Positions 7,104-13,767 of a stretch of 14,198 nt of DNA are shown here, in pieces (the first letter of the stretch is position 1; each line of letters starts with the position of its first letter). A program made the position numbers and the translations under genes. This stretch comes from Candidatus Woesearchaeota archaeon. Its GTDB lineage: Archaea; Nanobdellota; Nanobdellia; Woesearchaeales; GCA-2686295. The stretch is taken from assembly GCA_002686295.1 (NCBI GenBank), contig NZBB01000018.1, forward strand, positions 1 through 14,198. The letters are read 5' to 3'. Under the pieces are notes generated by a model, which did not search any database, was not told where the DNA came from, and saw nothing but the letters and a program-made list of their open reading frames with translations.

Positions 7104-8377
7104 ATTTGACTTGGAGTTTCTGATAATTTCATTTTAGTCTTACTCGTTATTGTTTTATAACTTTCATCAGTTTTTATATTCATCGTATTATTGACATTAT
7201 GAGTATTATTAGTATTGGTTATTCTTTGAGCCATATCATTCAATATATTCATAAACGCTATAAAAGCTTCATATGGAGAATCATAAGGATTGAAATACTT
7301 ATGAACATCACCGTCATTAAACCACTTTGTACACATATAATAGAAATGGTCTGAGGTTGTCAGTTTTCTCCAAACCTCCAACAACTCTTTATCCTTCAAA
7401 AGTTTAATTTTTTGCTCCATTTCATACAACTCTCCAATAGCAGATTTTTGTATCTTATTCCCCAACCAAGCACTTAAATCTCTTTCAACATCTGCCCATG
7501 AAACAAAGCTATGCATATCCAGTTCATCCTTTGTCTCGATTGCTAAAAGTTCTGAAGGGTTCACAAATTTTATTCCTCTGTTTATCAACTCTTCAGGCAT
7601 TTTCTTTAAGAATTCAAATATTCCAGTTTCTTCCCATTGATGTTCTCCAAAAGTTTCATAATCCATGAAAAGATTGATTGTTTCTCCAGGACTTTCACTT
7701 ATCCAGTTAGCAAATTTCTCAACGGTTAATGGATGGTCTTTCCAACTTTGCTGACTAAAGCGAAAAGCTATATCATCACTAAGCTTGTAGTTTTTCAACA
7801 ATAGCTTCAATTTGTTAGTTGTTTTGGCTTTGTAAATATAATTTGGTGATTTCCAACCGAGAATATGGTCTGCTCCTTCAGCTAGTATTCCTTTATATCC
7901 AAAACCCTCTATAAAGTTTGCTAACTCATTATTGAATATCAACTCTGTATTCCTAAAAATCTTTGGCTCTTGATTGAATAATTCTTTAATCTTTTTCTGA
8001 TGCATCATTACTTGAGCTTCAAACTCTTCTTTTGAAAACATATACGAAAGAGAATGATAATAGGTTTCAGATAAAAATTCAACTTTTCCTGTTGCAGCTA
8101 AATCTTTAAACAATTCAAGAACTTCAGGAGAATATTTCTCAAACTGTTCTATTGCAGTTCCTGTTATGCTGAATGAAACTTTAAAATCTCCATCATATTT
8201 TTTTATTAATTCCAATAAAAGTTTGTTTGTAGGCAGATAACATTTATTAGCGACTTTTTTCATTATCTCTCTATTTTTTTCCTCATCAAAATAGTTTGAA
8301 TTCTGGCCTATGTCAAATACACCATATTTTTTTAATCTGTGAGGTTGATGTACTTGAAAATATAGGCACACTTTCAT
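7094..8377 (-). CDS. GH57 family glycoside hydrolase (alpha-amylase type)
   Basis: A 427-residue enzyme of glycoside hydrolase family 57, acting on alpha-glucans as amylase, glucanotransferase or branching-type enzyme. Conserved regions are in order: HQPHR (10-14), GTAIEQ (73-78), FRNTELIF (141-148) with E145 as the expected nucleophile, and MDYETFGEH (238-246) with D239 as the expected acid/base. The later region SWADVERDLSAWLGN (293-307) is typical of the MJ1611-like alpha-amylase group. The enzyme has no signal peptide, so it should act in the cytoplasm on stored glucan. From about residue 386 the protein ends in an Asn/Thr-rich low-complexity tail. The ATG overlaps the preceding stop as ATGA, with a Shine-Dalgarno (GAGGGTG) 7 nt upstream. 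The exact specificity cannot be read from sequence. Confidence 0.9.
   Translation of the reverse strand: MKVCLYFQVHQPHRLKKYGVFDIGQNSNYFDEEKNREIMKKVANKCYLPTNKLLLELIKKYDGDFKVSFSITGTAIEQFEKYSPEVLELFKDLAATGKVEFLSETYYHSLSYMFSKEEFEAQVMMHQKKIKELFNQEPKIFRNTELIFNNELANFIEGFGYKGILAEGADHILGWKSPNYIYKAKTTNKLKLLLKNYKLSDDIAFRFSQQSWKDHPLTVEKFANWISESPGETINLFMDYETFGEHQWEETGIFEFLKKMPEELINRGIKFVNPSELLAIETKDELDMHSFVSWADVERDLSAWLGNKIQKSAIGELYEMEQKIKLLKDKELLEVWRKLTTSDHFYYMCTKWFNDGDVHKYFNPYDSPYEAFIAFMNILNDMAQRITNTNNTHNVNNTMNIKTDESYKTITSKTKMKLSETPSQILK
7178..7213 (-). repeat. Degenerate Asn/Thr-codon repeat in the GH57 tail
   Basis: Coding for residues 389-400, the minus strand is almost all AAT/ACT-like codons arranged in an approximate 9-nt unit (AATAATACT, CATAATGTC, AATAATACG). 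It gives a disordered Asn/Thr-rich linker after the folded GH57 domain and could have grown by slippage. Confidence 0.55.
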
Positions 8378-9579
8378 TTTGCCACACCCTCATACACTTT
8401 AGCACATTTCTTTGCGGGAATCTTCCAATCAAACTTTAACACTTCTAATGAACCATGATGTTTAAGCTCGTGTGTTAATGTACGATAATTTATCACTGCC
8501 AATATCTTACTTGCTATATCGTTTACATCCCAGAAATCAACTTTTAACACATGATTAATTACTTCACTAACTCCTGATTGCTTTGAAATTATTACTGGTG
8601 TTCCTGATCTCATTGCTTCCAGCGGTGTTATTCCAAATGGTTCGCTTACTGAAGGCATAACATATACGTCTGCCATCTGATACGCCTTATTCACATCTTT
8701 TCCTTTCAAAAATCCTGCAAACAACACTTTTTTTGATATTCCCATTTCTGCAGCTCTTTCAATCATTCTTGTTTCCATATCTCCACTACCTGCAAATACA
8801 AATTTTATATTTGAATCTTTCTTAAGAACTTTACGAGCAGCTTCTAAAAAATAATCTGGTCCTTTCTGCAATGTTATGCGTCCAAGAAACAACACTACTT
8901 TGTCTGTTTTTTTTATATTATATACTACTTTTTCATTAAACTCGACAGCGTTATGAACAACTACAACTTTATCTGGTTTTATACCATAATGCCTAACAAC
9001 TATGCTCTTTGTGTAATTGCTTACAGCGATTATCTTATCTGCGGTATGAAAACCTTCTCTTTCTAAGTCATAAACTTGTTGATTTAGATTATTTCCTCCT
9101 GTTCTATCAAACTCTGTTGCATGTATATGAACTACTAGTGGTTTACCAGTTGCGTTCTTTGCTTTAATGCCTGCTTTGTAAGTCATCCAGTCATGTGCAT
9201 GAATAACATCAAACTCTTCATCCATTGATATTAGTTTTACTCTCTCACTGTATCTCAAAACTTCTTCGAAAAGATCTCTGCCGTATAATATTCCTTCATT
9301 GCCTTTTTTCATTATTCGCAAATATTCATCTTTATATGCTTCAGAGCTTAAGTAAGGTGTCAGTATTGTTTCGACTTTTTTCACATTCAATTTTTTCAAC
9401 AGCTTATCGGCAACTATTAAATTAACGAATTCTCCCTTTATATTATCTGGACCTGTCGGCATTACAAATGTTACTTCTACGTCTGTTTTGCTCAACCCTT
9501 TTGTTAATCCATAACAAGCAGTTCCTAAACCTCCTGAATATACTGGCGGAAATTCCCACCCAAGCATCAATATCTTCAT
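8374..9579 (-). CDS. Glycosyltransferase family 4 / GT5-like glycogen synthase-type protein
   Basis: A 401-residue GT-B glycosyltransferase and first gene of the glucan operon. The N-terminus MKILMLGWEFPPVYSGGLGT carries the glycine-rich GGLG loop (16-19), in the place where bacterial and archaeal glycogen synthases have KTGGL. Next come HAHDWMTYKAG (127-137) and HIHATEFDR (151-159), then the C-terminal donor domain with FLGRITLQKG (231-240; R234 and K239 contact the donor phosphates), GSGD (265-268) and SEPFGITPLEAM (312-323) with E313 and E321 as the E-x7-E pair. Length and motifs resemble the compact archaeal GT4/GT5 glycogen synthases. The donor (UDP- or ADP-glucose) and acceptor cannot be told; a maltose- or trehalose-forming transferase is an alternative. 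The start is supported by AGAGGT just upstream on the minus strand (9588-9583), with unusually short spacing. Confidence 0.85.
   Translation of the reverse strand: MKILMLGWEFPPVYSGGLGTACYGLTKGLSKTDVEVTFVMPTGPDNIKGEFVNLIVADKLLKKLNVKKVETILTPYLSSEAYKDEYLRIMKKGNEGILYGRDLFEEVLRYSERVKLISMDEEFDVIHAHDWMTYKAGIKAKNATGKPLVVHIHATEFDRTGGNNLNQQVYDLEREGFHTADKIIAVSNYTKSIVVRHYGIKPDKVVVVHNAVEFNEKVVYNIKKTDKVVLFLGRITLQKGPDYFLEAARKVLKKDSNIKFVFAGSGDMETRMIERAAEMGISKKVLFAGFLKGKDVNKAYQMADVYVMPSVSEPFGITPLEAMRSGTPVIISKQSGVSEVINHVLKVDFWDVNDIASKILAVINYRTLTHELKHHGSLEVLKFDWKIPAKKCAKVYEGVAK
8385..8391 (-). promoter_or_regulatory. Shine-Dalgarno site of the GH57 gene
   Basis: GAGGGTG on the minus strand sits 7 nt before the ATG at 8377, inside the end of the glycosyltransferase gene. 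It supports that start and independent re-initiation within the operon. Confidence 0.65.
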
Positions 9580-9618
9580 TCTACCTCTTTTTTTATAAAA
9601 AATATAGCTAAAACTATC

Positions 9619-9628
9619 TTTTATATTT
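9619..9628 (-). promoter_or_regulatory. TATA-like box of the glucan operon promoter
   Basis: AAATATAAAA on the minus strand is centred about 45 nt before the ATG at 9579. With the usual archaeal spacing, transcription would start near 9598, leaving a leader of about 20 nt that contains the AGAGGT site. This is the only good promoter seen for the four-gene minus-strand operon. Confidence 0.5.
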
Positions 9629-9675
9629 AATTAAAGAGGATATTTTAATAACTTTCGACACCAATGAGTTTAATT

Positions 9676-9696
9676 AATTTAGTTATTAACTAATTT
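9676..9696. promoter_or_regulatory. Candidate operator: near-perfect palindrome in the divergent region
   Basis: The arms AATTTAGTT (9676-9684) and AACTAATTT (9688-9696) are inverted repeats around ATT; the inner TTAGTT/AACTAA pair is perfect and 8 of 9 positions match overall. A second TTAACT lies at 9699-9704, 13 bp after the one at 9686-9691. The palindrome is about 25 bp upstream of the regulator's TATA box and about 50 bp from that of the glucan operon, so a dimeric winged-helix protein could bind there. This is AT-rich sequence, so chance is a real alternative. Confidence 0.35.
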
Positions 9697-9720
9697 ACTT
9701 AACTTATTAAAATGAAAATA

Positions 9721-9728
9721 TTTATATA
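9721..9728 (+). promoter_or_regulatory. TATA-like box of a leaderless promoter for the wHTH operon
   Basis: TTTATATA is centred about 27 nt before the ATG at 9752 and preceded by purine-rich GAAAATA, which could serve as a BRE. No Shine-Dalgarno precedes the ATG, so the transcript is probably leaderless. Confidence 0.65.
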
Positions 9729-9751
9729 TTGCTCCGATAATACAACTATAC

Positions 9752-10432
9752 ATGGATTATTCATCTATACTAACAGACACTAAATGGAACCTAATAAAAG
9801 AGCTATCTGAGAAAGAACAAACACCAACAGAACTAGCAAAAAAAACAAACACAAGCATAGCAAACATAAGCCAACAACTAAAACTATTAGAAGCATACGG
9901 ACTGGTAAAAAAAGAAAGAAAAATCAACAATCACCAACCAGGAAAACCAAAAACACTATTCTCAATAAACAAAAAAGTTTCTGAAATAATGGTTATATCA
10001 AAAAAGTTTTCCATGAAAAAAAACTTGAAACCAGACTATTTTCAAGAAGCAATTCTGAATGCGAACTGCCTGTGCGAGAAAAAAGAAGACATCTACCTAC
10101 TTGAAAAATTCATCATACTAAACGAAGAAATTGTCAAGAAATCAAAAGCCATAATGATTATAAAGCTAAACCACAACATCATAGAACTGTTAATAATAAC
10201 AACAACAGAAAACCTAACACAAATAAGAGAAAAGTACAGCAATCAAGAACTAAAAGACTTGGATGGAGAGGGGAAAAAAATCATTTGCTGGACACACACA
10301 ATTACAGAGATAGAAGAAGGAATAAAAAGCCACAACGACCACTTCACACAAATAATATCAGAACTAAAGCCATTTCTTGATAAAGGAACTTTTTTCGAAA
10401 AAATCAAAGAGCTAAAAAATGGAACTAATTAA
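9752..10432 (+). CDS. Winged-helix transcriptional regulator (ArsR/MarR-like) with unknown C-terminal domain
   Basis: A 226-residue protein. Residues 8-72 form a winged helix-turn-helix: TPTELAKKTNTSIANISQQLKLLEAYGLV (24-52) is the HTH with its recognition helix, and ERKINNHQPGKPKTLFSIN (55-73) is the beta-wing. This layout is common in archaeal ArsR/TrmB-like regulators. The rest (about 75-226) is not recognised. It is mixed alpha/beta, with a strand-rich stretch AIMIIKLNHNIIELLIITTT (138-157) that could be a ligand-binding or dimerisation domain. It is divergent from the glucan operon, so it may control that operon and itself; this is inferred from position only. The gene overlaps the next by 14 nt. 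Its codon use (Leu CTA, Asn AAC, Thr ACA) differs from that of genes on both sides. Confidence 0.75.
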   Translation: MDYSSILTDTKWNLIKELSEKEQTPTELAKKTNTSIANISQQLKLLEAYGLVKKERKINNHQPGKPKTLFSINKKVSEIMVISKKFSMKKNLKPDYFQEAILNANCLCEKKEDIYLLEKFIILNEEIVKKSKAIMIIKLNHNIIELLIITTTENLTQIREKYSNQELKDLDGEGKKIICWTHTITEIEEGIKSHNDHFTQIISELKPFLDKGTFFEKIKELKNGTN

Positions 10433-10682
10433 ACTAATTGAGAACTTAAGCATAGAAGAGTTAGAAATACTAATGACTAATTTGAAGGATGGAACCATAA
10501 AAACAACCATAGAAAACAAATTGGAAAGATTTAAAAACAAAAAGAGAGTTTGTCCTGTTTGTAACACCTTAATAGGGGATGAGGGATTAGAGCTAATATT
10601 TGGTTCGTCAAATTTCAGAAAAAAAGCAGTGTTTGACGGCACAGATTGTTTAGAATACTTTATTTCAAAAATAAGAAAATGA
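10419..10682 (+). CDS. Small zinc-ribbon-like protein of unknown function (87 aa)
   Basis: An 87-residue protein with an N-terminal helical part (1-42) and a C-terminal segment with CPVC (45-48) and a third cysteine at 77 in the pattern FDGTDCLEYF. The CPVCN ... FRKKAVFDGTDCLEYF layout resembles small proteins I have seen in uncultivated archaea. Three cysteines plus an Asp or His could bind zinc, but a full C4 site is not present. It overlaps the regulator gene by 14 nt and the next gene by 4 nt, so the three are one operon and probably act together, for example as a regulator with a small partner. No specific function is recognised. Confidence 0.65.
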   Translation: MELIKLIENLSIEELEILMTNLKDGTIKTTIENKLERFKNKKRVCPVCNTLIGDEGLELIFGSSNFRKKAVFDGTDCLEYFISKIRK

Positions 10683-10936
10683 ATCTCTGGGAATTTAAAA
10701 AGAATTTTGAAAAAAGAAGATACAACCTATTAAACACATTACAAAACGGAAAGGAAGATATAGATCTTTCAAGACAACATCAAATATATGGCGCAATCAA
10801 AGAACTAGAGAACACATTAAGAACAATTGATTATTTTCAAGAACAAACAGTTAAAAACAACTTTGATATAAAATTAAGCAAAGAATCAAAAAAAACCGTT
10901 CTTCAAAGAATCACAAAACTAAAGCTTAAGAAATAA
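10679..10936 (+). CDS. Small helical hypothetical protein (85 aa)
   Basis: An 85-residue, highly charged, probably all-helical protein beginning MNLWEFKKNFEKRRYNLL. No domain is recognised. I place the start at the ATG at 10679 because it forms an ATGA overlap with the previous stop, the usual coupling pattern in this window. An in-frame ATG at 10646 would add 11 residues (MFRILYFKNKK) read in another frame over conserved-looking parts of the upstream gene. The 3' end overlaps the convergent membrane-protein gene by 11 bp. The heptad-like helices suggest a coiled-coil or dimerisation role, but this is inference. Confidence 0.55.
   Translation: MNLWEFKKNFEKRRYNLLNTLQNGKEDIDLSRQHQIYGAIKELENTLRTIDYFQEQTVKNNFDIKLSKESKKTVLQRITKLKLKK
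10888..10895 (-). terminator. Oligo-T tract after the MFS-type gene
   Basis: On the minus strand a T8 run lies about 30 nt after the stop of the membrane-protein gene, inside the convergent small gene. It is the type of tract that terminates archaeal RNA polymerase; there is no hairpin. Confidence 0.35.
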
Positions 10937-12365
10937 AACTCTTTCTTTCATACAAAATAACAATAGCCAAGTATATTGGGGCAACAACAAACACTAACAA
11001 CAATATTATTATCTTAAACAAAAACACGATGCTCTGTTGAGCAAAAAATGCTCCTAAAGGAATCAAAAAAAGTAAAGGAAAAGCAAGTATAACCCCTATA
11101 AAAGAAAAATAAGTTTTTCTCTGCTCTTCTGAAAAAAGCTTTTTGGCAAAAAAACTTTGAGCCATACCAAGAATTGAAGCACCTATAATCGAGAAAGCAG
11201 AAGCCATGATAACAACTACAAAGTTCGGATTATAAGCCAAGGATAAAGGAAGCATAGCAGAAAGCAAAGTTCCGAACACAAGCATAGGAGAAATTCCTAA
11301 ATGTCTATGAAGAGTTCTTGTAAACCAAGGACCAAATAAAGAACAAACTGCTGCAACAGAAAAAACAACAGCCACGTTTAGAAAACCGCCAAAAAAATGT
11401 TTTTCAAAAGTATTGTATATGAATATTCCGTAGAAAGAATTACCAAGTGTCTGTACTAAACCCATTATTAAAGAACTTATTCCAAGCAAAAGAACTGCTT
11501 TATTTTTAAAAAATAAGTGTTTGTGAACTTTAATACTGGCAAAAAAATCTCTGATAAAAGAACTCATGGTCTTCTGAATAACAGGCTTTTTCTGTTTAAC
11601 ATAAGAAAATAATAGACCAGAAAATATAAACGCAAAAGCAGTAACCTCAAAAGATATAAGATAACCATAAACATTAAAATTAAAAGAAGAGCCAAACAAA
11701 GAAAAAGCAACCTCTTTACCCTTAATTGAAAAGAATTCAATCACATAGCCTGAGAATAGCAAAGAAACAATTGTTATCAAAATTCCATACTTTGAAATCT
11801 TAGCCAAACCAGCTCTGTGCTCTCTCTTAATATTGGACTTCAAAAAGTTAGAATACAACTCTCCATGTGCAACCACTCCTAAGCCACCAATAAGAAACGC
11901 TAAAGTGTAAATAAATGGTGATTTCAAAACAACTGCGAAAGACATCACCAAGAAAGAAAACCCATAAAGAATTCCTGCATTACTGATAAAATTCTTGCTA
12001 AGCTTCTGAACCTTAGAGAATTCTTTCAAAAAAGAAGAATAAATCATTGAAAAAATCATTCTTAAACCATTAACTAAACCAATAGTGAAATATGACGCTC
12101 CTGAAAGAGAAAATAGAATATTAACAAAAGGATTAGAGACAAAACCATAACCAACCCTGTCAAGAACCTCTTTCCACACAAGCTTCTTAACAAAAGATTT
12201 ATCTGAATCCTCTCTCACAATTTTTAATTGAGATACTGCTTTAGCAACTAATTGTTCAGCATTTAATTCATGCAAACCCTGCTTTGTAAGTCGAGACTTA
12301 ACTTCATCAGGAGAGTAATTTTGAGACAGAAGACTCTTAACCTGTGCTAAAAGATTTTCATCCAT
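10926..12365 (-). CDS. MFS-type multi-pass membrane protein with N-terminal helical domain
   Basis: A 479-residue protein with about 11-12 hydrophobic helices between residues 78 and 472, in two groups separated by a basic cytoplasmic loop (about 256-288). That is the 6+6 layout of major facilitator superfamily transporters. Small-residue and Gly-rich helices (FLIGGLGVVAHGELYSNFL, 157-175) and the basic loops after helices fit the MFS fold, but the classic GxxxDRxGRR motif is not clear. Residues 1-47 (QVKSLLSQNYSPDEVKSRLTKQGLHEL) form a soluble helical unit of the UBA/SHOCT-like kind, an unusual addition. The substrate is unknown; with the glucan locus nearby a sugar is possible but not supported by any motif. 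Confidence 0.7.
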   Translation of the reverse strand: MDENLLAQVKSLLSQNYSPDEVKSRLTKQGLHELNAEQLVAKAVSQLKIVREDSDKSFVKKLVWKEVLDRVGYGFVSNPFVNILFSLSGASYFTIGLVNGLRMIFSMIYSSFLKEFSKVQKLSKNFISNAGILYGFSFLVMSFAVVLKSPFIYTLAFLIGGLGVVAHGELYSNFLKSNIKREHRAGLAKISKYGILITIVSLLFSGYVIEFFSIKGKEVAFSLFGSSFNFNVYGYLISFEVTAFAFIFSGLLFSYVKQKKPVIQKTMSSFIRDFFASIKVHKHLFFKNKAVLLLGISSLIMGLVQTLGNSFYGIFIYNTFEKHFFGGFLNVAVVFSVAAVCSLFGPWFTRTLHRHLGISPMLVFGTLLSAMLPLSLAYNPNFVVVIMASAFSIIGASILGMAQSFFAKKLFSEEQRKTYFSFIGVILAFPLLFLIPLGAFFAQQSIVFLFKIIILLLVFVVAPIYLAIVILYERKSFIS

Positions 12366-12388
12366 AAAAGTTTTATTAAAAGAGAAGG

Positions 12389-12396
12389 TATTTAAA
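12389..12396 (-). promoter_or_regulatory. TATA-like box of the MFS-type gene
   Basis: TTTAAATA on the minus strand, a consensus-like archaeal box, is centred about 27 nt before the ATG at 12365. There is no Shine-Dalgarno in between, so the transcript is probably leaderless. Confidence 0.65.
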
Positions 12397-12505
12397 TTTT
12401 ATTGAAAAAAATGACGGTAATGAAAAATTATTTGAATAATAAACACCAATGAATACTAAAAAAACACTAATAAAAATCTCGAAAAAAAATCTGAAAAAAC
12501 AAAAA

Positions 12506-12515
12506 TTTTTTAAAA
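12506..12515 (+). promoter_or_regulatory. TATA-like box of a leaderless promoter for the propeller gene
   Basis: TTTTTTAAAA is centred about 27 nt before the ATG at 12538. No Shine-Dalgarno precedes the ATG. The surrounding region is very A-rich, so the box is less distinctive than the others. Confidence 0.5.
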
Positions 12516-12537
12516 CTCAACAACAAAATATAATTAA

Positions 12538-13761
12538 ATGTTTAATTTTAAAAAAAGAGGTCAGTTAGTTGAAAAATGGAATTTTGATGCTAGAAGTACT
12601 CTGCTTGCCAAACCAACAATAACTTCTTTTGATAATTCATCACAAAAAAACATTGTGTTTGGAACCAATGATGGAAAAGTATATGCTCTAAATACTGATT
12701 CAAGCGTTAAATGGGTTTTTGACGCGCAAGAACAAGTTAATCAATTAGAAATGATGTTTATGGACACAGAAACAGCCAACAGTATAGAAACCAATCCAAC
12801 AATACAAGACATCAACAACGACGGAAAAAAAGAAGTGTTATTTGGAACAGAAATGGGGTTTGTGTATGCTTTAAACTCTGAAGGAAAAATTATTTGGAAG
12901 TATAAAACAGAAGGCTCGGTAAGAGGAGGAATAACAATAAAAGACCTAAACCAAGATGGAAGACCAGAAATAATTTTTGGCTCGGGAGACAAGAATCTTT
13001 ACATAATAAGTTCTCGTGGAGAGCTGATAAATAAATTCGAAGTTGATGAAGGAATAGAATCAACTCCCACAATTCTGAACAATAAAATAATATTTGGAAC
13101 TAACAACGGAACAATACACTGCATAACACAGACAGGGGAAAGAATCTGGGATTTCAAAACAAATGCAAAAATAACAGCCAAAGCAACAATAGGAAAAATT
13201 CAAGGAGGAGAAGAAAACTTCATAATAATTGGTTCATTAGATCAATATCTTTATGCATTTGATGAAGAAGGAGCACTTATATGGAAATTCAAAACAGAAG
13301 GTTCAATATACTCTGAAGTAGCTATTGCAGATATTAACAAAGACAAGAAACTTGAAATTGTTTTTGGCTCATGTGATAACAACATTTATGCAATTGATTC
13401 TTATGGGAAAAAAATTTGGTCTTATGAAACAGATTTCTGGATTGTAGCACCAGTAATAATAACTGACATTAACAATGATGGAAAACTTGAAATAATAGCT
13501 GGTTCTTATGACCATAACCTTTACGTACTCGATGCAAAAGGAAATTACGTGTTTGACTACATACCAGGATTATCCGGTGTAATGCAACAAACAGGATCAT
13601 ACTCAGATGTAATTACTTCAGACCCAGGAGAAACAACTGGTAAAAAAATATTTCAATATGAAACTAGTGGAGTTATTGTCGGATGTACAATGATGGATAA
13701 CAATGTTTTAATAACCACAAAACATGGAAAAATAAATGATATAGCATATGAAAAGAGGTGA
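12538..13761 (+). CDS. Cytoplasmic-looking beta-propeller protein with PQQ-like and Asp-rich FG-GAP-type repeats
   Basis: A 407-residue protein made of about seven repeats of roughly 40-45 residues. Each runs as W-[KNSD]-[FY]-x-T/A ... followed by a strand, then FG[TS]x-D-xx-[LIV]YA[LI]-[ND], and a turn GK-I-I-W. Such W/FGS/YAID repeats are typical of PQQ-like (WD40-like) propeller blades. Several blades also have D-x-N-x-D-G-x-x-E loops (91-99, 136-144, 310-318, and a degenerate one at 265-273), as in calcium-binding FG-GAP/integrin-type repeats. There is no signal peptide or membrane helix (the N-terminus is MFNFKKRGQLVEKWNFD), although such propellers are mostly extracellular. A partial blade closes the ring (372-404). 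A KaiC-like ATPase gene follows 6 nt later, so the two are probably one unit. Role: likely protein- or ligand-binding, possibly sensory; no enzyme motif is visible. Confidence 0.75.
   Translation: MFNFKKRGQLVEKWNFDARSTLLAKPTITSFDNSSQKNIVFGTNDGKVYALNTDSSVKWVFDAQEQVNQLEMMFMDTETANSIETNPTIQDINNDGKKEVLFGTEMGFVYALNSEGKIIWKYKTEGSVRGGITIKDLNQDGRPEIIFGSGDKNLYIISSRGELINKFEVDEGIESTPTILNNKIIFGTNNGTIHCITQTGERIWDFKTNAKITAKATIGKIQGGEENFIIIGSLDQYLYAFDEEGALIWKFKTEGSIYSEVAIADINKDKKLEIVFGSCDNNIYAIDSYGKKIWSYETDFWIVAPVIITDINNDGKLEIIAGSYDHNLYVLDAKGNYVFDYIPGLSGVMQQTGSYSDVITSDPGETTGKKIFQYETSGVIVGCTMMDNNVLITTKHGKINDIAYEKR
13755..13760 (+). promoter_or_regulatory. Shine-Dalgarno site of the KaiC-like gene
   Basis: GAGGTG lies 7 nt before the ATG at 13768 and overlaps the end of the propeller gene, supporting that start and co-translation. 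Confidence 0.65.
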
Positions 13762-13767
13762 ACAATA

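Noticed and set aside
9591..9600. Palindromic TTTTATAAAA as TATA box for the glucan operon
   Set aside because: It is only about 16 nt before the ATG, so transcription would start inside the gene, and a Shine-Dalgarno-like AGAGGT is present, which implies a leader. The box at 9619-9628 fits better.
10646..10678. An upstream ATG that would extend the 85-residue protein by 11 residues
   Set aside because: It lies deep within the preceding gene in another frame, whereas the ATG at 10679 forms the ATGA overlap typical of this window.
12449..12568. A 39-codon open frame (MNTKKTLIKISKKN...) in the region before the propeller gene
   Set aside because: Lys-rich peptide from A-rich DNA, no Shine-Dalgarno, and it runs into the start of the propeller gene in another frame. 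The region is better explained as promoter DNA.
12890..13181. Minus-strand open frames inside the propeller gene
   Set aside because: Two mutually overlapping short frames antisense to a clear repeat protein; their pattern reflects the repeated coding sequence on the other strand.
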